Source: JANFXS01 sp022791155 (lineage in GTDB: Bacteria; Bacillota; Clostridia; Lachnospirales; Anaerotignaceae). From it: a stretch of 64,000 nucleotides of DNA. Positions 22,017 through 29,912 of the stretch are shown one piece after another. Position 1 is the stretch's first letter; each line of letters opens with the position of its first letter. Location of the stretch: contig CATJUX010000044.1 in assembly GCA_949743895.1 (NCBI GenBank), positions 10,385 through 74,384 on the forward strand, given 5' to 3'. The notes under the pieces were generated by a model. The model ran no database searches, was not told the DNA's origin, and was given only the letters and a program-made list of their open reading frames with translations. Made by a program: the position numbers and the translations under genes.

Positions 22017-23186
22017 ATGTATTATATTGACGTGTCATACAGCAGTATATATAAACATGGAGAAGAACTTTGCGGTGATCATATAGAACATGTCAACCTT
22101 GATGACAGCAAAATACTTGTTCTTGCTGATGGCATGGGAAGCGGAGTCAAAGCCAACATATTGGCCACTTTAACATCAAAAATTGTGGCCACTATGCTCA
22201 AAGAGGGCATTTCTCTTGAGGAAACCATAGACACCATTGTGCACACACTGCCTGTTTGCTCTCAAAGGCATTTGGCATATTCAACATTTACGATTGTAAA
22301 AGTTTTTAGAGACGGCCTTGTTTATGTGGCCGAATTTGACAACCCTTCAATATTTGTGTTCAGAAAGGGAAAAAGCGTTCCTATAGAAAAAACACAAAAA
22401 GAAATAAATGGAAAAATAATTTTTGAAAGCCAGTTTCGTTTGGATGAAGAAAGTCTTTTGGTTGCAGTCAGTGACGGCGTGATTCATGCCGGCGTTGGAA
22501 GGAGCCTTTCACTGGGATGGCAGTGGAAAAATGTCAATGAATATTTGAAAAGCCTTTCGGCAAAGGAGATCACAACAGCCGCTGTTGCGGGAAGTGTTTT
22601 GGAAGTTTGTCAGGAACTTTATGAAAACAAGGCCGGTGACGACACAACAGTTTTGGCTGTCAAAATCAGGGAGCAGGAGACAATAAATTTGTTTTCGGGG
22701 CCTCCCAAAAACCCTGAAAATGATTATAGCGTTATTAAAGAAATTCTTGAGGCAGAAGGAAAGGTTGTTGTGTGTGGCGGAACAACGGCAAGCATTGTTG
22801 CCCGCACATTGGGGGCTGAGATGAATGTTGATTTGTCAACAATGACGCCTGAAATACCGCCGGTTGGCATTATACCGCGCATAGAGCTTGTCACAGAGGG
22901 CGTCATAACAATCAACAAAGCGCTTTCCATAATAAAAGGATATATGAACCCTGACTTTAACCCAAAAGTTATGGCGAAGCTGAATGAAAAAAATGCGGCA
23001 AGCATGTTGGCAAGGCTTTTGATTGAAAACTGCGACAGGCTCAACTTGTGGATTGGACAGGCTGTTAATCCAGCACACCAGGGCAGTGAATATCCCATGG
23101 ATTTTAATTTCAAAATGAATCAGCTGAGAGAAATGGCGCGGCTTATGAAAGACATGGGCAAAGAAGTGAACATTAATTATATTTGA
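22017..23186 (+). CDS. PP2C/SpoIIE-type serine phosphatase
   Basis: A 389-residue protein. The first about 220 residues have the SpoIIE/PP2C metal motifs: LVLADGMGSGVKA near 39-51, VAVSDGVIHAG near 150-160 and AGDDTTVLAVK near 205-215. The rest is an uncharacterised domain. The gene starts 2 bases after hydS and just before a second hydrogenase gene; phosphatases in this position are described for group C hydrogenase clusters. It would dephosphorylate a Ser/Thr protein, perhaps an anti-sigma antagonist, but no such partner is nearby. Confidence 0.87.
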   Translation: MYYIDVSYSSIYKHGEELCGDHIEHVNLDDSKILVLADGMGSGVKANILATLTSKIVATMLKEGISLEETIDTIVHTLPVCSQRHLAYSTFTIVKVFRDGLVYVAEFDNPSIFVFRKGKSVPIEKTQKEINGKIIFESQFRLDEESLLVAVSDGVIHAGVGRSLSLGWQWKNVNEYLKSLSAKEITTAAVAGSVLEVCQELYENKAGDDTTVLAVKIREQETINLFSGPPKNPENDYSVIKEILEAEGKVVVCGGTTASIVARTLGAEMNVDLSTMTPEIPPVGIIPRIELVTEGVITINKALSIIKGYMNPDFNPKVMAKLNEKNAASMLARLLIENCDRLNLWIGQAVNPAHQGSEYPMDFNFKMNQLREMARLMKDMGKEVNINYI

Positions 23187-23196
23187 GGGGTTATAT

Positions 23197-24666
23197 ATGA
23201 GAAAATTTGAAAGCAACGTTCAATATACAAAATATCTTGTGAACAGAGAGATAACTGAAAGATTCATTAAAGGAGAAAATTTGCAAAACTCTCTTGACGA
23301 AATTGCCGAAACCATTATACCAGGCCCTGAGCCTATGACAAGATGCTGTATATACAAAGAAAGGCATATAATAAAAGAAAGGGCAAAATTTGCCGTTGAG
23401 CCGCTTGAAAATGAAAATGTGATACATATATTGAGAAGTGCATGCGACGAATGCCCTGTGGACAGATATGTTGTCACTGAAGCATGCCGCGGTTGTCTTG
23501 CCCACAAATGCCAAGAAGTGTGCCCAAAAAATGCAATCATGATTGCAGGACAAAGGGCATATATAAATCAGAAACTTTGCATAGAATGTGGAAAATGCAA
23601 AGAGGCATGTCCATTCACGGCAATAAGCGATGTTCAAAGGCCATGCCTGAGAAGCTGCAGTGCTGGCGCCATAGTGATTGATGTTGACAAAAAGGCATAT
23701 ATAGACGAGGACAAGTGCGTTTCATGCGGCGCCTGTGTATATCAATGTCCTTTTGGCGCCATAGTTGACAAATCCTTTGTTGTTGACACGCTTGAGCTGA
23801 TCAAAAATTCTGAAGGCAACACAAAATATAAGGTTTATGCCATTGTGGCGCCGGCCATTGGAAGCCAATATACAAATGTGAAAATTGAACAGGTTATAAA
23901 CGGAATTGAAAGACTTGGCTTTTACCATGCCATTGAAGTTGCGCTTGGGGCCGACATTGTTGCATGTCATGAGGCCAAAGAATTTTCAGAAACCATTGGA
24001 GAAAGAGCGTGGATGACAACGTCGTGTTGTCCGGCCTTTGTGAAGTATATACAAAGAAATTATCCTGAAATGATGAGCCATGTTTCTTCAACAGTTTCAC
24101 CAATGATAGCCATTGCACAGGTGATAAGAAGCCTTGATGAAAACTGCAAAATTGTGTTCATTGGGCCATGCACTGCAAAAAAGATGGAGATAAACGAAGA
24201 TGACATAAAAGGCATTGTTGATGTTGTTATAACATTTGAAGAACTTCAAGCAATGCTTGACGCTTATGGAATTGATTTGTCACAGTGTTCCGAAACATCT
24301 CTTGACAATGCTTCATACTATGGCCGGCTTTTTGCAAGGAGCGGCGGTGTTACGGAAGCGGTCAAACAAGCAATGGATGTTCTTGGCCTTGAAGCAGATT
24401 TTCAGCCTGTGAAATGTGACGGACTTGATGAAGTGGCAAAAACAATGAAAGTTGCATCTTTTGGAAAGCTCAAAGGCAACTTCATTGAGGGAATGGCCTG
24501 CAAGTGTGGCTGCATAGGAGGCGCGGCGTCGCTCAGCCATGGTGCGAAAGATGTGACAGAAGTTGACAAATATGGAAAGTTGAGCAAGGAAGAAAACAGT
24601 GTTCAGGCAACGAGGATTTTTGACGTTGAAAACATTGAGCTTGAGAGAAAGTATAATATTGAATGA
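23197..24666 (+). CDS. [FeFe] hydrogenase, group B-like
   Basis: A 489-residue hydrogenase. An N-terminal region with CDECP and CRGCLAHKCQEVCP precedes ferredoxin motifs CIECGKCKEACP and CVSCGACVYQCP, then the H-cluster domain. L1 is TSCCPAF (near 275-281), L2 GPCTAKKME (near 324-332) and L3 GMACKCGCIGG (near 433-443); all H-cluster cysteines, including the proton-shuttle Cys missing from HydS, are kept. Clostridial homologues are group B enzymes, probably ferredoxin-linked H2 producers. It may be the output or partner of the HydS module. The maturases HydEFG are not in the window. RBS GAGGGG. Confidence 0.9.
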   Translation: MRKFESNVQYTKYLVNREITERFIKGENLQNSLDEIAETIIPGPEPMTRCCIYKERHIIKERAKFAVEPLENENVIHILRSACDECPVDRYVVTEACRGCLAHKCQEVCPKNAIMIAGQRAYINQKLCIECGKCKEACPFTAISDVQRPCLRSCSAGAIVIDVDKKAYIDEDKCVSCGACVYQCPFGAIVDKSFVVDTLELIKNSEGNTKYKVYAIVAPAIGSQYTNVKIEQVINGIERLGFYHAIEVALGADIVACHEAKEFSETIGERAWMTTSCCPAFVKYIQRNYPEMMSHVSSTVSPMIAIAQVIRSLDENCKIVFIGPCTAKKMEINEDDIKGIVDVVITFEELQAMLDAYGIDLSQCSETSLDNASYYGRLFARSGGVTEAVKQAMDVLGLEADFQPVKCDGLDEVAKTMKVASFGKLKGNFIEGMACKCGCIGGAASLSHGAKDVTEVDKYGKLSKEENSVQATRIFDVENIELERKYNIE

Positions 24667-24674
24667 TAAAAACA

Positions 24675-24696
24675 GCCGGATATTTCCGGCGTTTTT
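24675..24696 (+). terminator. terminator of the hydrogenase operon
   Basis: GCCGGA (24675-24680), loop TATT, TCCGGC (24685-24690), then GTTTTTA. Confidence 0.9.
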
Positions 24697-24751
24697 ATGC
24701 TTAAAAATTTGTGTTGTGAAATAGGGCTGTGCAGTTTAAGAGTGTTGAATG

Positions 24752-24799
24752 CGTCAAAGGAAAATGCTTTTTTTGTGTTTGACGGCGTCTTCCTTTGAC
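24752..24799. repeat. overlapping inverted repeats (alternative hairpins)
   Basis: GTCAAAGGAA (24753-24762) can pair with TTCCTTTGAC (24790-24799); CGTCAAA (24752-24758) can instead pair with TTTGACG (24778-24784). The two pairings exclude each other. The element lies between two convergent operons and may be a back-up terminator; no T-run follows on the plus strand. Confidence 0.5.
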
Positions 24800-24914
24800 A
24801 ATTCAATTTGTCGAATTTGATGACATTTGGGGCGTTTGAATTTGAAACTATAATGAAATTTTGGGCTTTCCAACAAAAAGTGTATGTTCAAAAATCCGCA
24901 CAACTTCTCAAGAC

Positions 24915-25334
24915 TCATTGAAATGCGGGGTTGAAGAAGTTCATGAGTGAGCCTGTCAACTTTCCAAGCGCCAAAGCCAAAAGAAAAAGCGAAAGTCCTT
25001 TTGTGAGCCTGACACGCCTCATAAACACAGGCACAACGTCAATGACTTCAGCCAGTGACACAGCAAGTGATCCAACAAAAACACCAATTGCCAAAGCAAT
25101 GATGGCGGCCGCAATGTCTCCAACAGGTATGAAATAGCTGACAAACATGTTTGTGCAGCCAAATATTCCTCCAAGCGTTATGGCATCTTCATAAACTGTT
25201 ATATATTTTTCTGTTCCTGTTTTTTGTGCAAGTCTGGGCACAACTCCTATGACTGCTATGAACGCGAATATTCCGCCGGCCACCAAAACCCCTGATGAAA
25301 AACCTATTATGGAAAGAATAATGTTTTTTATCAT
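24915..25334 (-). CDS. spoVAB: stage V sporulation protein AB
   Basis: A 139-residue membrane protein with four predicted hydrophobic helices (about 3-33, 48-68, 70-98 and 110-130), matching the SpoVAB family in length and pattern (GVVPRLAQKTGT, VDVVPVFMRR). SpoVA proteins take up dipicolinic acid into the forespore and release it on germination. It follows spoVAA with a one-base gap. Other spoVA genes (AC, AD, AE) are not adjacent in this window. Confidence 0.85.
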   Translation of the reverse strand: MIKNIILSIIGFSSGVLVAGGIFAFIAVIGVVPRLAQKTGTEKYITVYEDAITLGGIFGCTNMFVSYFIPVGDIAAAIIALAIGVFVGSLAVSLAEVIDVVPVFMRRVRLTKGLSLFLLALALGKLTGSLMNFFNPAFQ

Positions 25335-25335
25335 T

Positions 25336-25959
25336 TCAGTTCTCCCTTTTTTTGTTTATTGTTTCGATCTGGTTTTCAATAACTTCCTTTTCATATGTTG
25401 TCATTTGAACCTGTATTGGCGTTGGATCATGAGTCATTTTTATAACACTGAAGTGATTGAAAAAAACTATTATGCCAACAGCCAAACCGATTGAATATGG
25501 TATCTCCAATATATATGGAATGTCTGTTTCATAGCCATAAAACAGCTCAAAATAACTTCTCATAACATCTGGGATTTCGCCATCGGCATGAAAACTCATG
25601 ATTGCTGTGGCTCCTCCAAAAAAAAGCACAACAAATATGGCAAAAACTTTGATCCAGACAAAAAATTTGTTTTCTTTCCGCGGCTTTTTGGAATATTCAA
25701 CCATGACATCGGTTTCGCCAATGTTAATGACAGTGGCATTTGGCTCAACATGAACAATGGCTTTCACAATGTCCATTGCTGAAATGAGATAGTTTTTTCT
25801 TTCTTCGTTGCTTTCAATGCGCAAAACAACGGCATTTTTAACTGAGTCATTTTTTATGTCACCACAAAACACTTCAGCAATGTCCTTTAAGTATACAATT
25901 TTTTTGCCTTCCGCTTTGAACTTTTTGACTGGTTTCACATAAATGTCCATTGGTTTCAC
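25336..25959 (-). CDS. spoVAA: stage V sporulation protein AA
   Basis: A 207-residue protein: soluble N-terminal domain (about 1-95, beginning IYVKPVKKFK), one helix near 103-120 with GGATAIMSFHADG, and a second near 152-170. This fits SpoVAA, whose N-terminal domains face the cytoplasm. GAGGTGAAACC precedes the ATG. The pair with spoVAB indicates a spore former. A forespore-type promoter candidate lies upstream at 26009-26038. Confidence 0.87.
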   Translation of the reverse strand: MKPMDIYVKPVKKFKAEGKKIVYLKDIAEVFCGDIKNDSVKNAVVLRIESNEERKNYLISAMDIVKAIVHVEPNATVINIGETDVMVEYSKKPRKENKFFVWIKVFAIFVVLFFGGATAIMSFHADGEIPDVMRSYFELFYGYETDIPYILEIPYSIGLAVGIIVFFNHFSVIKMTHDPTPIQVQMTTYEKEVIENQIETINKKREN

Positions 25960-26008
25960 CTCTTTAATGAGTATTATTTCTTTTCGAATTAAAAAAATAC
26001 GTACCTTT

Positions 26009-26038
26009 GAGAATGTATAATATTCTAAAATTCATTCA
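26009..26038 (-). promoter_or_regulatory. possible forespore sigma-G-like promoter of spoVAA
   Basis: On the minus strand TGAATG (26038-26033) and CATTCTC (26015-26009) are 17 bases apart, similar to the sigma-G pattern TGAATA / CATACTA but imperfect at the -10. Confidence 0.3.
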
Positions 26039-26257
26039 GCACAAACTTCAAAACTCATTCATATGTTGACCAGTTTTAATATTTTTAATTATTATGTCTG
26101 ATTCGCGGCAAATATAAATATTTGGGAAATTCTAAAAATGGATTGACAAAATTTGGAATGATTGAATGACACAGTCAAATTTTTGCTGGCATATAGTCGT
26201 TTTTTAATAAACTTTGGCACAATCAAATTATAAATGTGTTGCAGCTTCAGCAAAGGC
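26039..26257. other. non-coding stretch between spoVAA and rdgB
   Basis: AT-rich, with no convincing gene. The gap between the two divergent genes is about 410 bases in all; its right end holds the rdgB promoter. Confidence 0.5.
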
Positions 26258-26286
26258 TTGATGTGTGGCATCAAACGCTGTATAAT
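26258..26286 (+). promoter_or_regulatory. promoter of rdgB with internal palindrome
   Basis: TTGATG (26258-26263) and TATAAT (26281-26286) are 17 bases apart. The -35 is the left arm of TTGATG-TGTGG-CATCAA, a possible operator. Confidence 0.65.
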
Positions 26287-26370
26287 ATAAGTTAGAATAT
26301 GGAATTTAATGGTTTCGCGCAATATAAATGGAAATTGACAAAACATATGAAACATTTTTAGGAGGTCAGC

Positions 26371-26985
26371 ATGAAAATTGTTTTTGCCACGAAAAATGCT
26401 GGAAAAGTTAAGGAAGTTAAACAAATTTTGTCAGATATAAACACAGAAGTTCTTTCAATGTCTGAAGCCGGAATTGACATTGACATTGTTGAAGACGGGG
26501 AAAGCTTTGAACAAAATGCAATTATAAAAGCAAAAGCTGTCATGGAAGTTTGCGGCTGTTTGAGTTTGAGTGACGATTCGGGGCTGGAAATTGACTGTTT
26601 GAACAAAAAACCGGGAGTGCATTCAGCAAGGTTCATGGGAGAAGAAACACCATACAGCATTAAAAATGAAAAAATACTTGAAATGCTTCGTGAAATTGAT
26701 GAAGATAAGAGAACAGCAAGGTTTGTGAGTGTCATTGCAGCAGCGTTTCCAGATGGAAGGGTTGTGACAGCGCGTGGAACGATTGAAGGAAGAATTGCAT
26801 ATGAGCAAAAAGGGAGCAACGGTTTTGGATATGATCCAATATTTTATTATCCTGAGTTTGGAAAAACACTTGCAGAAATTGACACCGAACTGAAAAATTC
26901 CATAAGCCACAGGGGCAAGGCGTTGAGTGAAATGAGGGAAATTCTGAAGGGAATGAATGTTTTTGAAAGTGATGATAATAAGTGA
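26371..26985 (+). CDS. rdgB: XTP/dITP diphosphatase (Ham1 family)
   Basis: Hydrolyses XTP, dITP and similar non-canonical nucleotides, cleaning the nucleotide pool. 204 residues, usual family length. Seen are the N-terminal FATKNAGKVKEVKQIL, the catalytic SDDSGLEIDCL near residues 69-79, GVHSARF near 84-90, and GFGYDPIF with the later SHRGKAL near the C terminus. TTTAGGAGG precedes the ATG. It overlaps the phosphodiesterase gene by 29 bases, a pairing common in Clostridia. Confidence 0.95.
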   Translation: MKIVFATKNAGKVKEVKQILSDINTEVLSMSEAGIDIDIVEDGESFEQNAIIKAKAVMEVCGCLSLSDDSGLEIDCLNKKPGVHSARFMGEETPYSIKNEKILEMLREIDEDKRTARFVSVIAAAFPDGRVVTARGTIEGRIAYEQKGSNGFGYDPIFYYPEFGKTLAEIDTELKNSISHRGKALSEMREILKGMNVFESDDNK

Positions 26986-27469
26986 CACACACGGAAGAAC
27001 AGAAAGGGCTGAAAATGTCATTGAAAATTTCAAAGAGATAAAACATATAATCCATTTGGGCGATGTTGTGAAGGATGTCAAAAGTTTGATGAAGCTTTTT
27101 CCAGACAGAATTTTCAATTATGTTGCAGGGAACAATGATTTTTCTGGCGAGGCGCCTTTTGAAAAACTGATTAGCATTGGAGGAAAAAAGTTTTTTATTA
27201 CACATGGACATCGCCAGCGCGTGAACTATAGCCTTTTGAATTTGTCACTCATGGCAGTTGAAAAGGAAGCGGATGCCGCTCTTTTTGGTCACACACATTG
27301 TCCTTTTTATGACGAAAGCATGGGAATTGCGATTTTTAATCCCGGAAGCATATCGTTGCCAAGGAACACAAATTTTCCAACGTTTGGAATTGTTGAAATA
27401 ACTTGTAATGGGCGTGTCCTTTTTGACACATATGAATTTGTTTCGAAAGATAATTTCAAAAAATTATAA
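26957..27469 (+). CDS. YfcE/MJ0936-type metallophosphoesterase
   Basis: A 170-residue calcineurin-like phosphoesterase. The metal ligands are read in order: SDTHGR (D9, H11), GDVVKD (D36), GNND (N57), HGH and GHTH near the C terminus. Family members hydrolyse model phosphodiesters; the natural substrate is uncertain. The ATG at 26957 inside rdgB has GAAGGGA upstream; starts at 26969 (GTG) or 26972 (ATG) are also possible. Confidence 0.9.
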   Translation: MFLKVMIISDTHGRTERAENVIENFKEIKHIIHLGDVVKDVKSLMKLFPDRIFNYVAGNNDFSGEAPFEKLISIGGKKFFITHGHRQRVNYSLLNLSLMAVEKEADAALFGHTHCPFYDESMGIAIFNPGSISLPRNTNFPTFGIVEITCNGRVLFDTYEFVSKDNFKKL

Positions 27470-27487
27470 AAAAACTATAAAAAACTA

Positions 27488-27516
27488 TTGACAATTTTTA
27501 TTATATGTTGTAGAAT
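27488..27516 (+). promoter_or_regulatory. promoter of the tRNA-Gly/tRNA-Arg unit
   Basis: TTGACA (27488-27493) and TAGAAT (27511-27516), 17 bases apart, 15 bases before tRNA-Gly. Confidence 0.85.
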
Positions 27517-27531
27517 ACTCATTGTTGGTAT

Positions 27532-27602
27532 GCGGGTGTAGTTCAATGGTAGAACGTCAGCCTTCCAAGCTGAACACGTGAGTTCGATTCTCATCACCCG
27601 CT
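27532..27602 (+). tRNA. tRNA-Gly (TCC)
   Basis: Acceptor GCGGGTG pairs with CACCCGC; the anticodon loop CTTCCAA gives TCC; the T-loop is TTCGATT. 71 bases, CCA not encoded. Confidence 0.97.
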
Positions 27603-27628
27603 TTTTTAAGTCTCAAAAAAGACTATAC

Positions 27629-27702
<74 letters not shown>

Positions 27703-27705
27703 CTT

Positions 27706-27734
27706 AACCTTCTGCTTGTGCGGGAGGTTTTTTG
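27706..27734 (+). terminator. terminator after tRNA-Arg
   Basis: AACCTTC pairs with GGGAGGTT (one G-U), then a TTTTTT run. Confidence 0.75.
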
Positions 27735-27819
27735 TTTCATCATCAAAACAACAATATGCTGTGACAGAAGTATGTTTGAACTTGAGTTGCCCAACAGCGC
27801 TGTTATGGCCAAAGTTATA

Positions 27820-27847
27820 TTGACATTTGAAGTTTCTATTGTATAAT
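27820..27847 (+). promoter_or_regulatory. promoter of tRNA-Leu
   Basis: TTGACA (27820-27825) and TATAAT (27842-27847), spacing 16. Confidence 0.8.
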
Positions 27848-27904
27848 ATTATATTGGCGGCGCAAAACAATGTGACATATTTTTGTTTTGCTGATGGTTT
27901 TTGA

Positions 27905-27984
27905 GCGGATATGGCGGAACTGGCAGACGCGCTGGACTTAGAATCCAGTCCGAGAGGGTGCAGGGTCGATTCCTGTTATCCGCA
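27905..27984 (+). tRNA. tRNA-Leu (TAG), unusual T-loop
   Basis: Acceptor GCGGATA pairs with TATCCGC; D-arm GCGGAACTGGCAGACGC; the anticodon stem-loop CTGGA-CTTAGAA-TCCAG gives TAG; a short class II variable arm (about 12 bases). The T-stem GCAGG/CCTGT encloses GTCGATT, so the almost invariant T54 is G, and base 37 is A where Leu(TAG) usually has G. Confidence 0.85.
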
Positions 27985-27991
27985 TTGAAAG

Positions 27992-28022
27992 CAGGTTTTC
28001 ATTCTCGAAAATCTGTTTTTTT
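27992..28022 (+). terminator. terminator after tRNA-Leu
   Basis: CAGGTTTTC (27992-28000) pairs with GAAAATCTG (28007-28015), followed by TTTTTTT. Confidence 0.8.
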
Positions 28023-28166
28023 GTGCAAAAAATTCTTTGGTTTGCGGTTATGCTCTGGCCATTTCTATAACGACACAAACAGCAATTCAATTTTGGGAAT
28101 GATGAATTTATGAAATCATGTTTATGTCATAGTCATGAATAATTATACTTTATTTTGATTAAAATA

Positions 28167-28195
28167 TTGACTTTTATAATATTATAACGTATAAT
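28167..28195 (+). promoter_or_regulatory. promoter of the amino-acid ABC transporter
   Basis: TTGACT (28167-28172) and TATAAT (28190-28195), 17 bases apart. Confidence 0.8.
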
Positions 28196-28200
28196 ACCGT

Positions 28201-28231
28201 GATAATGAAATAAAGAGTTGATCATTATCAA
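28201..28231 (+). promoter_or_regulatory. inverted repeat in the ABC transporter leader
   Basis: GATAATGA (28201-28208) and TCATTATC (28222-28229) are perfect inverted arms separated by 13 bases, just downstream of the promoter; TTGATCATTATCAA (28218-28231) is itself palindromic. It may be a repressor site or RNA hairpin. Confidence 0.5.
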
Positions 28232-28252
28232 ACAAAAAGGAGAGGTTTTAAT

Positions 28253-29065
28253 ATGAAAATAAATTCAAGAATTGTGGCTGGAATTGTGGCCGGAGTTATG
28301 GCATTTGCAATGGCGGGCTGTTCCTCAAAGGAAACAAATGATTCATCTGGCGCTGACAACAGCAACAGTGTTTCAAGCGACAGCACTTCGGGCTCAGAGA
28401 AAAAAGAAAAACTTATAATGGCAACAAATGCCGCATTCCCTCCATATGAATTCTATGACAACAACCAGATTGTTGGCATTGACGCTGAAATAGCTGCAGC
28501 TTTGGCTGAAAAAATGGGAATGGAGCTCTCAATTGAGGATATGGAATTTGGCTCAATAATAACAGCTGTTCAAAGTGGAAAAGCCAACATGGGCATGGCC
28601 GGAATGACAGTCACAGAAGACAGGCTTGTCAGCGTTGATTTCACGGACAGCTATGCCGAGGGCTATCAGGTTATCATTGTTAAGGAAGGCTCGCCAATAC
28701 AACAGGCCGATGATTTGGCTGACAAAACTGTTGGAGTTCAGGAAAACACAACAGGTGACATATACATAACAGACGATTATCCTGATGCCACAGTTTTGCG
28801 CTATAGCAAAGGAACAGAGGCTGTTCTTGCGCTTTCACAGGACAAAATAGACGCGGTTGTCATTGACAGAGAACCGGCAAAAGCTTTTGTTGAGGCCAAC
28901 GAAGGGCTTGTGATTCTTCCCACAGAATATGTGATTGAACAATATGCAATTGCTGTTGCAAAAGGCAATGACGAATTCCGCGAAGAACTTAATGCAGCGC
29001 TTAAAGAGCTGATTGACGATGGAACAGTTCAGGGAATAATTGATAAATATATAACAGCTGAATAA
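28253..29065 (+). CDS. polar amino-acid ABC transporter, substrate-binding lipoprotein
   Basis: A 270-residue solute-binding protein (SBP_bac_3 type). The signal peptide ends in lipobox MAGC (Cys 22), followed by a Ser/Asp-rich linker and the binding fold starting LIMATNAAFPPYEF near 58-71. GIDAEIAAALAEKMG and GMAGMTVTEDR near 112-122 are typical. The ligand cannot be fixed from sequence; glutamine, glutamate, histidine, arginine or cystine are all possible. A hairpin and about 150 bases separate it from the permease, probably allowing more binding protein than permease to be made. Confidence 0.93.
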   Translation: MKINSRIVAGIVAGVMAFAMAGCSSKETNDSSGADNSNSVSSDSTSGSEKKEKLIMATNAAFPPYEFYDNNQIVGIDAEIAAALAEKMGMELSIEDMEFGSIITAVQSGKANMGMAGMTVTEDRLVSVDFTDSYAEGYQVIIVKEGSPIQQADDLADKTVGVQENTTGDIYITDDYPDATVLRYSKGTEAVLALSQDKIDAVVIDREPAKAFVEANEGLVILPTEYVIEQYAIAVAKGNDEFREELNAALKELIDDGTVQGIIDKYITAE

Positions 29066-29091
29066 TATACATATTGAAACAAGCAACATCA

Positions 29092-29129
29092 GCCTGCCAG
29101 AGCCTTTTTTTGGAAAAAATCTGGCGGGC
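29092..29129 (+). terminator. strong hairpin without T-run between binding protein and permease
   Basis: GCCTGCCAGA (29092-29101) pairs with TCTGGCGGGC (29120-29129) over 10 pairs. Only TTTAGAAC follows, so it more likely stabilises the upstream message or partly attenuates than ends all transcription. Confidence 0.6.
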
Positions 29130-29219
29130 TTTAGAACTTTATAACAGCTGTTTTTGACGCTGTTCGAAAAATGCAATATATGGTTTGATGTTTTGTGAGA
29201 TTTGGAAAGGGGTTTGGTC

Positions 29220-29912
29220 TTGAGTGATTTCAAGCTTAGATTTATAAACAATTTTATAAAGGATGACAGATGGCGCTATATTACTGACGGCCTTTGGGTC
29301 ACTTTGGAAATAACATTTTTTGCAGTGATAATTGGAATTGTGATTGGGTTCATTGTGGCTGTCATACGTTCAACGTATGACAGAACAGGGAAGTTTAAGC
29401 TGCTCAACTCAATTTGCCGTTTATACTTGACTGTCATAAGAGGAACTCCTGTAGTTGTGCAGCTTATGATAATGGTTTTTGTTATATTTTCAAAAGCTCC
29501 CATGAATTTTACAATTTATGTTGCCATGCTTGCTTTCGGAATCAATTCCGGCGCTTATGTGGCCGAAATAGTGCGCGGCGGCATTATGAGCATTGACTAT
29601 GGCCAGCTTGAAGCGGGAAGAAGCCTTGGCTTTAGCTATGCACAAACAATGTGGTATGTCATTGCGCCACAGGCATTCAAAAACGTTTTGCCGGCTTTGG
29701 CAAACGAATTCATTGTTCTTTTGAAAGAAACTTCAGTTGCAGGATACATCGCTCTCCAAGATCTCACAAAAGGCGGATATATCATATTGGGCCGAACATA
29801 TGACGCTTTTATGCCGCTCATTGCTGTGGCGCTTATATACCTGGCGCTTGTTGTTGTGCTTTCGGCAGGAGTTGCAAGGCTTGAGAGGAGGCTGAGAAAC
29901 AGTGACCACTGA
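29220..29912 (+). CDS. polar amino-acid ABC transporter permease
   Basis: A 230-residue inner-membrane permease (HisMQ family) with about five helices. The start is a TTG at 29220 with GGAAAGGGG 8 bases before it; an upstream TTG at 29202 lies before that site. The EAA loop that contacts the ATPase reads [23 protein letters not shown] near residues 129-151. One permease gene suggests a homodimer. It overlaps the ATPase gene by 11 bases. Confidence 0.93.
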   Translation: MSDFKLRFINNFIKDDRWRYITDGLWVTLEITFFAVIIGIVIGFIVAVIRSTYDRTGKFKLLNSICRLYLTVIRGTPVVVQLMIMVFVIFSKAPMNFTIYVAMLAFGINSGAYVAEIVRGGIMSIDYGQLEAGRSLGFSYAQTMWYVIAPQAFKNVLPALANEFIVLLKETSVAGYIALQDLTKGGYIILGRTYDAFMPLIAVALIYLALVVVLSAGVARLERRLRNSDH

